Positions 10,383 through 20,427 of a DNA stretch of 64,000 nucleotides are shown piece after piece. A model generated the notes under the pieces. That model was not told the DNA's origin and searched no databases. It saw nothing but the letters and a program-made list of their open reading frames with translations. This DNA is from Onthophagus taurus (taxonomy: Eukaryota > Arthropoda > Insecta > Coleoptera > Scarabaeidae): NCBI RefSeq assembly GCF_036711975.1, contig NC_091975.1, positions 15,006,501 to 15,070,500 on the forward strand, read 5' to 3'. The stretch's first letter is position 1; every line of letters starts with the position of its first letter. Both the position numbers and the translations under genes were made by a program.

Positions 10383-12310
10383 CGTGTAGTCATTGATTAC
10401 AGATTTGTTGGATAAGCAAATTTAGGTGATAAATTTCCGCTACCAAAAAAATGTTACCGATATTTTGGATTCACTTTCAGGAGCTCAATATTTTTCTCAC
10501 CTTGATTTAGTACGAGGATATCATCAGGTAGAAATAGACGAAAAATCCTACCAATAACAGCATTCACAACAGACAGGACAATATCAAATGAAACGCTTGC
10601 CGATGGGACTTAAAACTAGTCCTGGTGCATTTTCAAGAAAAATGACATTAACTATGTCTGGACTAAACTATATTTCATGCTTTATCTATTTAGATGATTT
10701 ATAGAAAATCATAATAGAAATTTAGTGAAAATTCTAGAAAGAAGAAAAGATTTGTTCACGTTATATCTTCATTTACAATTCAAACGGTAGACCAATTGCT
10801 TTTGGGAGTAGGTGTTTAAATAGAGCTGAAAAGAACTATTGCACTATAGAGAAAGAATTAGTCGCTATAGTGTGGCAGTCAAACACTTCAGGCCCTACTT
10901 ATTTGGCAAACAAAATTTAAAATTGTAATAGACCATAAATCGTTAATTTATTTATTTAGTTTAGCAAACCTTTCCAGTCGTTTAACAAAATTTAGACTTG
11001 TACTAGAAGAACACGATTTCGAGATAGATACATACATGGATATATACTTTTGCCATCCTCAATTAAAGTAACAATATGCGTAACATCAGTTACTGACAAC
11101 GGGATTGCTATTATGTTAAAAGACTGTAAAAATCTTTAACAACTATTAATTTACTATTCGAAACAAATGACATACGCTACCTAGCGCGCCACCTTAGATT
11201 TTTTATGCTTGTTTGTCTTGTTTTTACAGGCGTTCGCTTTAAAACACTGCATCTTCGTTAGTAATAGAGATAATAGAGTGAATAAAAAAACAAGATGTTC
11301 AGAAAAGATTGGGCTACCGTTTGATTCCAGTTAACACCTGCTGTAGTAGTTGCACCCCACAGGGTATTACAAATTTCGAGAAAAAAAAGTTTTTCTCATT
11401 CTTGCAGCCTTGAAGTTTTGGCTAATTTATAGTGGCCGGTTTTTTTTGTCGGTCAGTTTATAAAAGGAAACGAAAATGTAGTCGCAGATGCTTTGGCAAG
11501 TATTACTTTAGACGACTTGAAAGATATCAATCAAAAGGTTCTAGTAATGAAACGTGCAAAATCTAAATTACCATCTGACAAGGACCAAAATACAAATTCT
11601 TCTGAAAACAGGCTTGATCGCCCTGGATTCGTAGAATTACTTAAAAAAACCAACAAAGTCAATCGAGTTGCAACTTATATCGGAAAGAGAATTTAAAACT
11701 CTTTTAAATAAAAACAATTTAAAAATAACGCGTGTAAATGAGTATTTAAGTTTCGATGAGCGAGCATGCATAATATTTACGAATCAGAACTTTCAATCGA
11801 CGGTGGCCTCAGATGCAACGTTAAGGAATCTGATTTCAATTTGTGATAAAAATAAAATGTCAGAATTATGTATAATTAAAAATAAAATGACTAGTCAAAT
11901 TATTAAAGAACTCTTAAACGTAAGGATTAAACTGGAACATATACAAATTTCAGTTATAAGAGGAATTCAACAAATAAATGATAAAGAAAAACAACAACGG
12001 TATAAATATTCCATACCATACAAAGCAACACTAACATTAACGACAACTCCGTCGACAGCTATTGGAAGGATCTTTCTAGACGTAATAGATCCTTTAAATT
12101 CCGACAACGACAATAATAAGTATATTTTGTCTATTCAATGCGATCTGACAAAGTTCGTTGGAAGTTATCCAATACAAAATAAAGTTAAATTGCGTTATGG
12201 AATACCAAAAGTCGTTATTACAGATCAATGTAAAGAATTTATGTCAACTGTGTTTCAGAATGTTTCGAAATTATTAGGGACCAAACAACTCAATTCTACT
12301 GCATATCATC
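10383..12310 (+). pseudogene. Gypsy pol remnant: RT, RNase H, integrase
   Basis: RT blocks appear in shifting frames. At about 10490-10560 is LDLVRGYHQVEID, at 10590-10630 RLPMGLKTSPGAF, at 10680-10700 FIYLDDL with the catalytic Asp pair. RNase H-like sequence follows (10780-11030). The RNase H C-terminal block NENVVADALA is at about 11470-11500. The integrase core includes FLDVIDPLNSD at about 12070-12110 and ITDQCKEFMS at 12218-12245, ending TAYHH just before the inserted element at 12326. Many stops make it inactive. Confidence 0.65.
11030..11456. other. 427-bp insertion of unknown type within RNase H
   Basis: Retrotransposon coding reads ...EHDFEID up to 11029 and resumes at 11457 (FIKGNENVVADAL). 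The intervening sequence has no pol similarity, no ORF and no obvious inverted ends or target duplication. It is probably a small transposon or filler. Confidence 0.4.
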
Positions 12311-12325
12311 ATTAAACGTTGGGTA

Positions 12326-13429
12326 CACAGGAAAAAATCGTGTCGTGTAAAAATTTTAGAGTAGTTGGTAAAAAGAATTAGAGTAAAAATTGTAATATCA
12401 CATGGTAAAAATAACTCTACTGTACACTATATTTAATATTAATATAGAGTTCATATATTATTCACTTAATAGAGTAGTTTTTACAGTTCTCTAAAGGAGA
12501 GGTCTTTTTTACTTATGTTAGTGAAGTTATGTAATATATAAAACATTAAATTTTACACTAGACGTGTACTTTTCCTTCGGGTACTTCGTCGGCACCGCAC
12601 TATTTTGCTCGGGATTACTCGTCGGTACCACGTGATCAACATGTGGTGTGATACAAGCTAAAATTTAACGGTCATCTACTAAACGAGTCGGAACTCGATA
12701 GCGTCTCGAGACCTGATTTACGCGATATAGAAAGAAAGAACGATTATTTTTATTTTAATTATGTTTGCCAAAATAAAACATTCATGATGTGAAATTAGTG
12801 GAACTTCCGAAAGATTTTACATACAAGTTCCTTGTGAAGATTGGTAAGTATGTGCGACTTGGTGCAACATATAGGAAACTTATAGAAGACTCATTAGATG
12901 CAGTTTTGATGGTGACTCGGTGGAAACTTTAAAATGAATTAAGTATTATATATGTTATATGTATATAAACAAAATTTAATTTTTTTAAAATTTAAGTTAT
13001 AACAATATATTACAAGTAAAAATAAAAACAAATATTTTATAATTATGATTTTTATTACAAACGTAAAATTCCCCTAAAAATACTCCACTTCCTATTAAAA
13101 ATTAACACTAATAAGTGGAAGATACACACTATTTAGTGATATTTTGTTAATTAATAGAGTAAAATTAGATCGAACTTTTAATAATTTACACTGATTAGAT
13201 TAGAAATGTATCTAATTAGAGTCACGACAACATCTAGTTAGATTACATATAATACACTGTTATAGAGTAACGATTTTACACTATTTAATAAACACCATCT
13301 TCTCACTATTTAGTGTAAATTTTTAATCTAATCACCTACACTATATAGTGCAAAAAAATAACTCTAAATAAATTGGACCGATCTGAACCATGTTTTAGAG
13401 TTGATTTTTACTCTATATTTTTTCCTGTG
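12326..13429. mobile_element. TA-flanked non-autonomous element (CACAGGAAAAAA ends) in integrase
   Basis: Terminal inverted repeats CACAGGAAAAAAT / ATTTTTTCCTGTG, each flanked by TA (12324-12325, 13430-13431), point to Tc1/mariner-type mobilisation. The integrase reading continues on both sides: TAYHH before and a sequence reading IENTHK after. The interior is extremely AT-rich with many scattered repeats of TCTAATTAGAGT-like and CACTATTTAGTG-like palindromic words, and no transposase. Confidence 0.7.
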
Positions 13430-13431
13430 TA

Positions 13432-13829
13432 CTATTGAAAATACGCATAAGTTCACAGTGAAACAAAATAATCACCGCTTGAATTAGTGTTCGGTAAAAG
13501 TCCAATAATTCCGTCTAATTTAATAAACAATATATTTATAATTTTGATGATTATGCATTGGAATTGAGATATCGTCTTCAAACTGCGTGTTCGAATGCAA
13601 GAGACAATTTAATTAACACAAAAAGTAAACGTAAACGTAATTATGATAAGAAATCTAGAGTAGTTAATTAAATTATTGGTGATTGGGTAATGTTAAAAAA
13701 TGGAGTAGGTAATAAGCTAGAAACAATTCCGTATTCGATAGTAGATGTTAATTTACCAAATATTGTAATTAAATTAGATAATAAGTTAGTAACAGTACAC
13801 ATTAATAGAGTTAAATTGTATAATAAATA
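13432..13829 (+). pseudogene. Integrase C-terminal part, Gypsy element
   Basis: After the inserted element the plus strand reads, with stops, the end of the integrase core and a C-terminal domain (YALELRYRLQTA, NYDKKSRVVN, GDWVMLKNGVGNK, VTVHINRVKLYNK), finishing about 90 bases before the 3' LTR. The VMLKN...HINRVK layout is that of a Gypsy integrase tail. Confidence 0.55.
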
Positions 13830-13917
13830 AAATATAAATGAATAATTGATAGGTTAAATAATAGGTCAAAAAAAAAAATTTTTTTTTGGTAAATAATTTT
13901 TTATTTACGTAGGTAGG

Positions 13918-14131
13918 TGTAGTAGTAAAATAAATTAATATTAAGTATTGATAGTGTAAGCATTGCAATTAATGTAAACTCAGGTGTTTTCGACGCTTCG
14001 TATTGCGAATTGAACGTTTGAACTGCAGAATAAATATATAATTGTCGTCCGAACGTTGAACGAACACCAGGTGATTAACCTCAATAAATTCATTGTTCAC
14101 ACTGTCAAACAGTAACTTTTATTTTAAATCC
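13918..14131 (+). repeat. 3' LTR of the Gypsy element
   Basis: Direct copy of 9053-9295 with scattered substitutions and a short deletion. The LTRs are clearly diverged, so the insertion is not recent. Confidence 0.75.
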
Positions 14132-15330
14132 CGACACTATGATTGGTCTGATACACCGGTCAGATTTAAGCAATTTAATAAGAGATTTAAGTTGGGAATT
14201 AGTGAACTCATTTCTATTGCGTTTATAAAAGATATTGAAGTTAAAAGATAAAGTTAAAGATATTGACGTTATTGAAGGCGTTTATATCAAAGGTTGACAG
14301 ATATTCTAGGTTTTATTTAATAATTTTTTTAAATTTTTATTGTAAGAATGGATTGGTTTATTTTTAATTTGAGTTATGTTGTTGTCTTTGAAAAATTGTG
14401 GTGTTTTGTCAATATATGAGCTTCTCTGCATTACAACAAAACCTGAATTTTTATCGCCAAGGGTTATAGTTAAGTCACTTTTAGTTATGTTTTGTTTGAA
14501 GGCTTTAATGTCATTAGGGGAAATGTTTATATGAGACCCATGATTTGATGTATGTTTGTTGCCGATATTTTTAAGACGTTTTCAGTTACCGTTAAGAATC
14601 TCGGATGATTGTTGTTTGTAGAAGAGTTAAGCTTCCAATTTTAAAGCGACTTCATAATTTTGTATTGGGTTTGGAAATGAGAATTTATGTCCCAGATTGA
14701 GGATGTTGGTTTCTTTTTCGTTTAGGCAATAATCAGATAAGTTGGTAAATCTAGGGGCGAATTGAATGTGATTTAGATGATTCATCGGAATGCTAAATGA
14801 GGTATCTTTTCCGGTTATTTGTTTGACAAAAAATTGACAATTGCGTGTTCCTTTACAGTGGCAGTGTGTTTATGTGATTCGGTTTATTATTGTGTTTGTG
14901 ATCAAAGCGACTATTTTTTGTTAGGTGAATATGAGTAGAATGGACAGGATTTTTATTATTACAAAAATTATCATTGTTATGTTTGTCCTTTACCAGTCGT
15001 TCCAATTTTTTGCGTTTAGTCTCTTTACCTTTAAGAGTTTTGAATTAAACGTGCTCTTCAAATTTCTTGAAAAGTTCTTCGTGTTCAATGTAGTTGTGGC
15101 GAGTTTTCTATGGATTAGTTTAAATATGGTGTCGTGTTTAGTTAAGCTGCCATAAAGTTCTTTAATGCATTTCTTCATCAGTCCTTTTTCGGTTTCAATT
15201 TATTAAAGGATACTGGTGTTACTTCAAGTTTAATAGCTTCTTTTAAGAAGTGGATGCTGTCTCTTGTTTTTCTCTCTTGAACATTACTTCTCATGATGCT
15301 AATCACGTCGGATATCTCCGAGTTAATAAT
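14132..15330 (-). pseudogene. PLE N-terminal region and start of reverse transcriptase
   Basis: The minus strand near the Gypsy junction reads CIRPIIVSG, the RT block that precedes the SFD motif. Further upstream come Lys/Asn-rich, helical segments (for example KKCIKELYGSLTKHDTIFKLIHRKL at 15178-15100), as usual in PLE N-terminal regions. Multiple frame changes are present. About 45 bases expected between this part and 9052 are absent, lost at the Gypsy insertion. Confidence 0.55.
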
Positions 15331-15490
15331 CTTGAAAATGGTTGATTCCAACATCGTTATATTGAATAATAGGTAAATGAAAAAACGATGAAATGAATTT
15401 TCCTGCTTTATTTATTTTCGGTGCGACATGTTTCGAATTCTACAGATTTTTTCTTCAGGCACACAGAAAAATACATCGAAAAATTAAGTT
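15331..15490 (-). repeat. PLE pseudo-LTR, upstream copy
   Basis: Second direct copy of the 7051-7213 sequence, ending exactly at the duplicated target site. It differs by scattered substitutions and a short indel (CATGACTG against CACACAG), so the copies have drifted. Confidence 0.8.
15419..15464 (-). ncRNA. hammerhead-ribozyme-like motif, second copy
   Basis: Same arrangement as at 7139-7184, with CTGAAGA, stem II, GAAAC, AT and GTC. Here stem I is 4 bp (GTGC against GCAC), while stem II has acquired a mismatch (GAATTC side). Conservation of all core bases in both copies supports a real ribozyme fold. Confidence 0.55.
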
Positions 15491-15500
15491 GGTATGTGAG

Positions 15501-15846
15501 GTTTGTGGCGAGTTTTTATTGTCACTTACACTGCTTGAAACCCGTCTTAGAACGCAGCGTGTTGAATTAATCGAGAAGAATGTTGAAAAAATGTTTTGCT
15601 ATAAATATACGGTAGTTTACTATAAAATTAGTGGAGCTCAATCTGATGATGATATACTGTCATAACTATTATAATGTTGTGAAACAATCAATAGACGGAT
15701 TGAACAGCATCTTACAAGGGAAGTGTCACGACTGTGTCTCACCGATTTCGATTAAATTTGGTACAGTCATAGAATGGGCCAAAATAAGGTTCGCGCATTT
15801 TGTTATACGTGCGGTAAAAGCTCCCGGGGCAAGTTATAGGGGTTGA
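15501..15846 (+). pseudogene. C2H2 zinc-finger gene, 3' part
   Basis: Directly after the duplicated target site the plus strand reads VCGEFLLSLTLLETRLRTQR, which together with the VCE encoded by the target site forms a finger-like C-x2-C start whose His ligands have become Arg. About 35 residues follow (IEKNVEKMFCYKY...) before a stop at 15665. The overlapping frame 15631-15846 (71 codons) looks like the continuation after a frameshift. The rest of the product is not recognised. It is continuous with 6727-7040 if the Penelope-like element is removed in thought. Confidence 0.45.
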
Positions 15847-16716
15847 AAGTTTGGAGAAAAAGTACGTTTTCACTTATATTTTGAAAACGAAAAGTGCTAT
15901 CAAAATTTCGTAAATTGTAGCTGATATTTATTTTAAAAGAGCTTTCTTTTGATGTATCACACATATACCAGAGGGTTAAAAGGGGGCGAACTACCCCTAT
16001 TTTTTCGCGGCTTTATTTAAAAACCACCCTATCGATTTTGATGACGTTAAATATACTTGTAGTGCATTCAAAAATATTAGTTAAGTGTTTTTTCTCATTC
16101 TTCATAGATCCAAATCCAAATATATGGACCTGAAAACACCTACAATTCGGATCAAAAAATTATTACTATGTAGAATAAATTTATGAAAATTTTCTTAAAA
16201 AATAAGAAAATCTAACCACTTGACAACATAGAATTTCATTTACAGTTTTGTCAGTCAGAAGTCATTTAAAATTAAGGAATTAAATGATTCACAATGAATT
16301 TAATTAATAAAATTCTAATTTTGATTAGTATTTTACGATGAAGACGAGAAAATGTATTCTTAGATGGCATTTTAGATAATATTACGGTACCTGACAGTTG
16401 TACACAAACACAGTTTTGTCCACATATTTATGTTTCTTTTAAGTGCCTCCTGAAACCACAGAAAGCACGATATAACATTTTTGTATAAAATTTTTCATTT
16501 CAGAATCAAACGAAGAATGGCGGCACGTATTGCTTTTCCGCCAATTGATACACACTCTATATTAATACATTGGGTGGAACAAGGAGCATTCCCAGACTTG
16601 ATACAAACCACGTTTTTTTATATTTTTATTTTATTATTTTGTATTGATAGAAAATAATGTCATTAAGTATTAAATTGTTCATTCCATCCTAAAAACTGTA
16701 TTCAGGAACATATTTT
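15847..16716. other. AT-rich region, no gene seen
   Basis: About 870 bases without a convincing gene. Around 16495-16610 a TTTCAG-like acceptor is followed by an open stretch reading MAARIAFPPIDTHS and HWVEQGAFPDL. It could be a coding exon or element remnant, but I recognise no family. Confidence 0.3.
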
Positions 16717-16720
16717 TATA

Positions 16721-17931
16721 TAGGGTGTATCTGAATGACTGCAACAAATTTCAAGGGGTGATTCTTTAGTGAATTTTAAGGGTACTTTGATATATGAACC
16801 ATGGGCGACTTCGGCTCCCTTAAGGAGCTACACCGCTCCAAAAATGGCGGAAAATTTGGTTTATTTTTTTTTCTCAAAAACCATAAACGCTAGGAAAATG
16901 AAATTTGGGGAATATGTTTAACTCATAATAGGGCACGTATTGATCCTATTTGTACTTTCAACCTACCCTTCTAAACTACTAAACGTAACCACCCCCGTTC
17001 AATTTGTGCCTAGATTTTTTTTATGAAGATGATAAATACATTAGAAAATTATCAGTTAGATAAATAAAACTATTCTAAAACTTTTTTGTCTCTGATGTTC
17101 TTCTAAAATTTTATAATTTCTGAGAGAAAAAATAATTAAGCAAACACTAACTGTTAAGCTGTAGGGTTGTTAATCGGAAGTTGGAATGAATTTTTAATGA
17201 AAAAATCTTAGTAGGCTTTGCAATCTTTATCATTAACATTTTGACGTTGAAATGTGGTTTTCCTACTATTATTATTATTTTATTTAAAATTTTGAAACGT
17301 CGAGTGAAAGAGCGTAAATGCGATAGAACTTTATTTAAAAATTAATTTGAAAATCAGTAATAATAGTAAGAAAAACACTGACATTTAAACATCAAAAATA
17401 TTTCTGACAAAGATTGCAAAGAATACTAAGATTTTTTCATTAAAATTCATTCCAACTTTTGATCGACAACTGCGTTGTTTAACGGGCAGTGCTTGCTTTA
17501 TTATTTCTTTTTCTCAAAAATTAATCGTTTTTGGAAAAATTTTAGAGACAAAAATGTTTTAGGATACTACCTATATAAAATTTTTCTAATGTATTTATCA
17601 TCTGTATAAAAAAAATTTTAGCAAAAATGTAAAGGGAGTGGTTACGTTTAGTAGTTTAGAAAGGTAGGTTAAAAGTACAAATAGGGTCAAAACGTGCCGT
17701 ATTATGACATATGTATTAAGCATATTCCCCAAATTTCATTTTCTTAGCGTTTATGGTTCTTGAGAAAGAAAAATTAAACCAAAATTTTCCGCCATTTTTA
17801 GAGGGGTGTAGCTCCTTAGGGGAGCCGAAGTCGCCCATGGTTCATATATCAAAATACCTTTAAAATTCACTAAAGAATCACCCCTTGAAGTTTGTTGCAG
17901 TTTTCAAGTTTATTGTTTCAGATACACCCTG
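16721..17931. repeat. 1.2-kb foldback palindrome with TATA target duplication
   Basis: The left half (16721 to about 17290) and right half (about 17300-17931) are reverse complements for almost their whole length, from the ends (AGGGTGTATCTGA / GATACACCCT) through GCGACTTCGGCTCC, AAACTACTAAACGTAACCAC and the near-central AAAATCTTAGTAGGCTTTGC. TATA lies on both sides (16717-16720, 17932-17935). No transposase is present, so it is a foldback/MITE-like element. A transcript would fold into one very long hairpin. Confidence 0.8.
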
Positions 17932-17935
17932 TATA

Positions 17936-18834
17936 ACGGACATACCCTCCCTCGTATTAGTCCATTAAATCCATTGTTATATTACTGTTATGAGTAAAGA
18001 ATGAACAAAATGTTTCAAATTAATTACATCTTAATGAAAAGAAAACTTGAAAACGCGCTGTTTCTCTGAAACGGAGAAACATTGTTTCTTTAATATCGAA
18101 TATTTCCCAAACTTATAACGATTTTGAAATAGTTACTATTTTTATCTAAATTGATCTATACTGAAGTTTTCGAAGTACTGTGCATGTACGCAATATCTAA
18201 TTGGAGACTGAAAAGAAATTGAAAGCTAAGTGCCGATGCGTCGGAAATTAATTTAATTAGGTCTTAAGTGCTTTTAAAGGAAAATTTGTTAATAATAAAG
18301 TATTACCATTTACCGTTTACACCTATTTTATTTTAATTTTAAAAAATATTATTTTTATACAGTTAATTCAACAAGCACAAATCTGACATTTTATAAACAT
18401 AAATAAAGATTTCAAAAAATTGTATTGAATATTTCATGCTTTTAGTGTTATACTACGGAATATGGATAGTTCTACGTTAATCTGTAACTTGGAACAAATT
18501 ACTAAAATTGTGAAGACAATTCTTTATAACTTTAACTAATCTTAACTAATTAAAAAAGCTTGTGTTTCTGCAGAGAAGCTTACTTTGCATTTGTGATGCT
18601 CAGTCGCGAATAGCTACTATATTTTTGTTTTGCTTTTCGTACTAACTCCATTTAATTTATTGGTTTCAATGTTCGCGAATATATTCGTTTATTCTCGTTG
18701 GATGTTTGAATCTAATACCAAAATTATTACTCAAAATGTTTTCGTTACATTTATATGATAATGATTTCTATGAAATTTATAATTTAAGTGTAATCAATAT
18801 GAAATAAATCATGATTACTGTGTTTCTGAATTAG
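17936..18834. other. AT-rich region upstream of the RNA-binding-protein exons
   Basis: No ORF recognised. If the exons starting at 18835 belong to a complete gene, the exon for its first RRM should lie upstream, but none was seen here. The segment may be intron. It ends with a pyrimidine-poor acceptor TTCTGAATTAG at 18834. Confidence 0.35.
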
Positions 18835-19703
18835 GTTGGCTTGCTATATGTCGCTGGACAACTCAAGGTTGTATTTTGAAGGTTTACCGACAACACTACC
18901 TGCGAAAAAAGCTAAGGAGATAGTAACAACACTTTTTAATGGTGATGCAGAGGTGCTAATCTTTCCAAACCCATGTGATGACGAAAAAAATCTCGGTGTA
19001 GGCTTCGTTAAATTTGCCACCCATCGAAAGGCTGCGGATGTTCGCAAATTACTTTGGCCGTCAAGGATTTCGATTATGGGATCTAATTTGTTCTTTGAAT
19101 GGGCGTGCCCATTACCCGACTTCAACCAGGTAAATTTTTTTTAAATATTACTGCTATAGTGGCCGTTTAATATAAATAATTTTAATTACTAATATTAGCA
19201 TACAACTTCTTGTTATAAACAATAATTATATTTTTAGGATTTTGTGGTTCTTGTTCTGCATTTAACAAATAAAATTGGGAATAATGACTTCATAAAATTT
19301 GTAACGAATGAACTGGGAGTAGAGAAATGCATTTGTAACATCACAAAACATGAAACGTTTGCGACAATTCAATTCATGTCAAGAATAGATGCTATAAAAT
19401 GTGAAAAAAGTTTATATGGTAATGTTTTTTATTTTTCGTATACTTCCGTATACGATGATGGTTACTGTTGTAATATTTGTCCGAACCGTTCTAGGTAAGC
19501 TTTTGGATGGTGTGGAAATCAAACCAATTTTCCTTGATAACACCAAATATAAAGGACGGTAAGAAATTTATTCGTCGAATATGCTTAATAACTTTATTCG
19601 TATCTTAAACATTTTAGATTCATTGCAAATATCATATTGTTTCTACAATGGGGTGCTTTTGATCCAAAAACTTTAGATATTTCCAGCCGTGATGATTTTG
19701 TAA
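18835..19703 (+). CDS. A1CF/RBM46/RBM47-like RNA-binding protein, internal exons (RRM2, RRM3)
   Basis: Probable exons: 18835-19128 (after an AG at 18833-18834, ending CAG before gtaaat); 19238 to about 19418 (after tttttag); about 19496-19560 (ending before gtaaga); 19618-19701 (ending before gtaagt). Exon 1 reads LACYMSLDNSRLYFEGLP, as at the start of RRM2 in the A1CF/RBM46/RBM47/SYNCRIP group, with RNP1-like GVGFVKFA, and ends at EWACPLPD. Exons 2-3 give a diverged RRM3 ending in a K-L-L-D-G-V-E-I block. These proteins bind mRNA and assist editing or stability. RRM1 and the C-terminus are not visible, so the gene is partial, fast-evolving or a pseudogene. Intron structure argues against a retrocopy. 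The exon 2/3 border is inferred. Confidence 0.6.
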
Positions 19704-20427
19704 GTATATCCCAGATTTTGCAAAACCTTCTACTACATACACCGTTTATCTTCAAAGTTCACCATGAAATCATTTATCTATTTTCAATTAGTGGTGTTTT
19801 TAAATCTCATAACTATAGTTTATTATATATTATAGTTTATATATATATTATAGTTTAACAGTCACGTGCACCATTAATTTTTGCTTGCACTTTGATCGCT
19901 TATAATTTTTGAAAAAAAAATTATTTTCGTTATTCTTTAACGTTTTAATACCTTTGGAAAATATACTGCAATTTTTGACGCATAGTAGCTAGGTTAATAG
20001 TATAAACTACGCTATGTTCTTCTTGATTTGCTGTCAGTGGATGTTTTTTAATAATGGTGTAACTGTTGTATTAAATTAGTATTGTTATTGTTTAGCTTTG
20101 GTTCAGTTCCATTATGCAATCCATTTTTGTAAGTTGTTGAGATGCATTTTTGATTATTATTGTAACTTTTGTTGTCTCAATATTGTAGTTACCTCTGAAG
20201 AAGGAAAAAAAAAAAGAAAAAATAAAATTTCCGAAAGCTCGGTAAAAATAAAAGGAAGCCTCTTTTCAATTATCTAGCCTTTGTCGTGTTGGTCGTGTAT
20301 CCCAATAAATTACTTTAGTTCCTTTTGGGTATACTTAATAGAGGTTTTTCAAAAATCGTGATTAAAGGTCGATGCTCGGTTTTAATAGTCGTAGTTGATT
20401 TACCTAGTATCAATTGATTAAAACTTC
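19704..20427. other. Non-coding stretch with a PLE-tail-like motif
   Basis: Mostly AT-rich, with a TATATATT-rich run at 19820-19860. At about 20192-20260 CTCTGAAGAAGGAAAA...TTTCCGAAAGCTCGGTAAA resembles the hammerhead-bearing 3' end of Penelope elements (CTGAAGA, a GGAAA/TTTCC stem, GAAA). No RT was found beside it. Confidence 0.35.

Larger units (their letters stand above)
9053..14131 (+). mobile_element. Gypsy-type LTR retrotransposon inserted in the PLE
   Basis: Two direct LTRs (9053-9295 and 13918-14131) flank a plus-strand gag-pol remnant. Pol blocks run in Gypsy order: RT, RNase H, integrase. The element has lost protease and the start of RT by deletion and has been hit by a 427-bp insert and a 1.1-kb TA-flanked element. 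No target duplication could be recognised, and some PLE sequence is missing at the junction, so insertion or later deletion was imprecise. Confidence 0.75.
7051..15490 (-). mobile_element. Penelope-like element (PLE), host to three later insertions
   Basis: The element is bounded by a 10-bp target duplication GGTATGTGAG (7041-7050 and 15491-15500). It carries direct pseudo-LTRs of about 160 bases (7051-7213 and 15331-15490), a minus-strand Penelope-type reverse transcriptase and a C-terminal GIY-YIG endonuclease. Removing the hAT-type insert (7924-8737) and the Gypsy element (9053-14131) leaves about 2.5 kb, close to the usual PLE size. The coding strand has stops and at least one short loss at the Gypsy junction. 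The pseudo-LTRs carry hammerhead-like motifs, as known for PLEs. Confidence 0.85.

Noticed and set aside
13786..13968. Hydrophobic Tyr-rich 60-codon minus-strand frame
   Set aside because: Lies across the end of integrase, an A/T run and the 3' LTR start; purely compositional.
18844..19125. Minus-strand 93-codon frame opposite the RRM exon
   Set aside because: Shadow of the RRM coding frame, which has splice sites and clear RRM-family landmarks.
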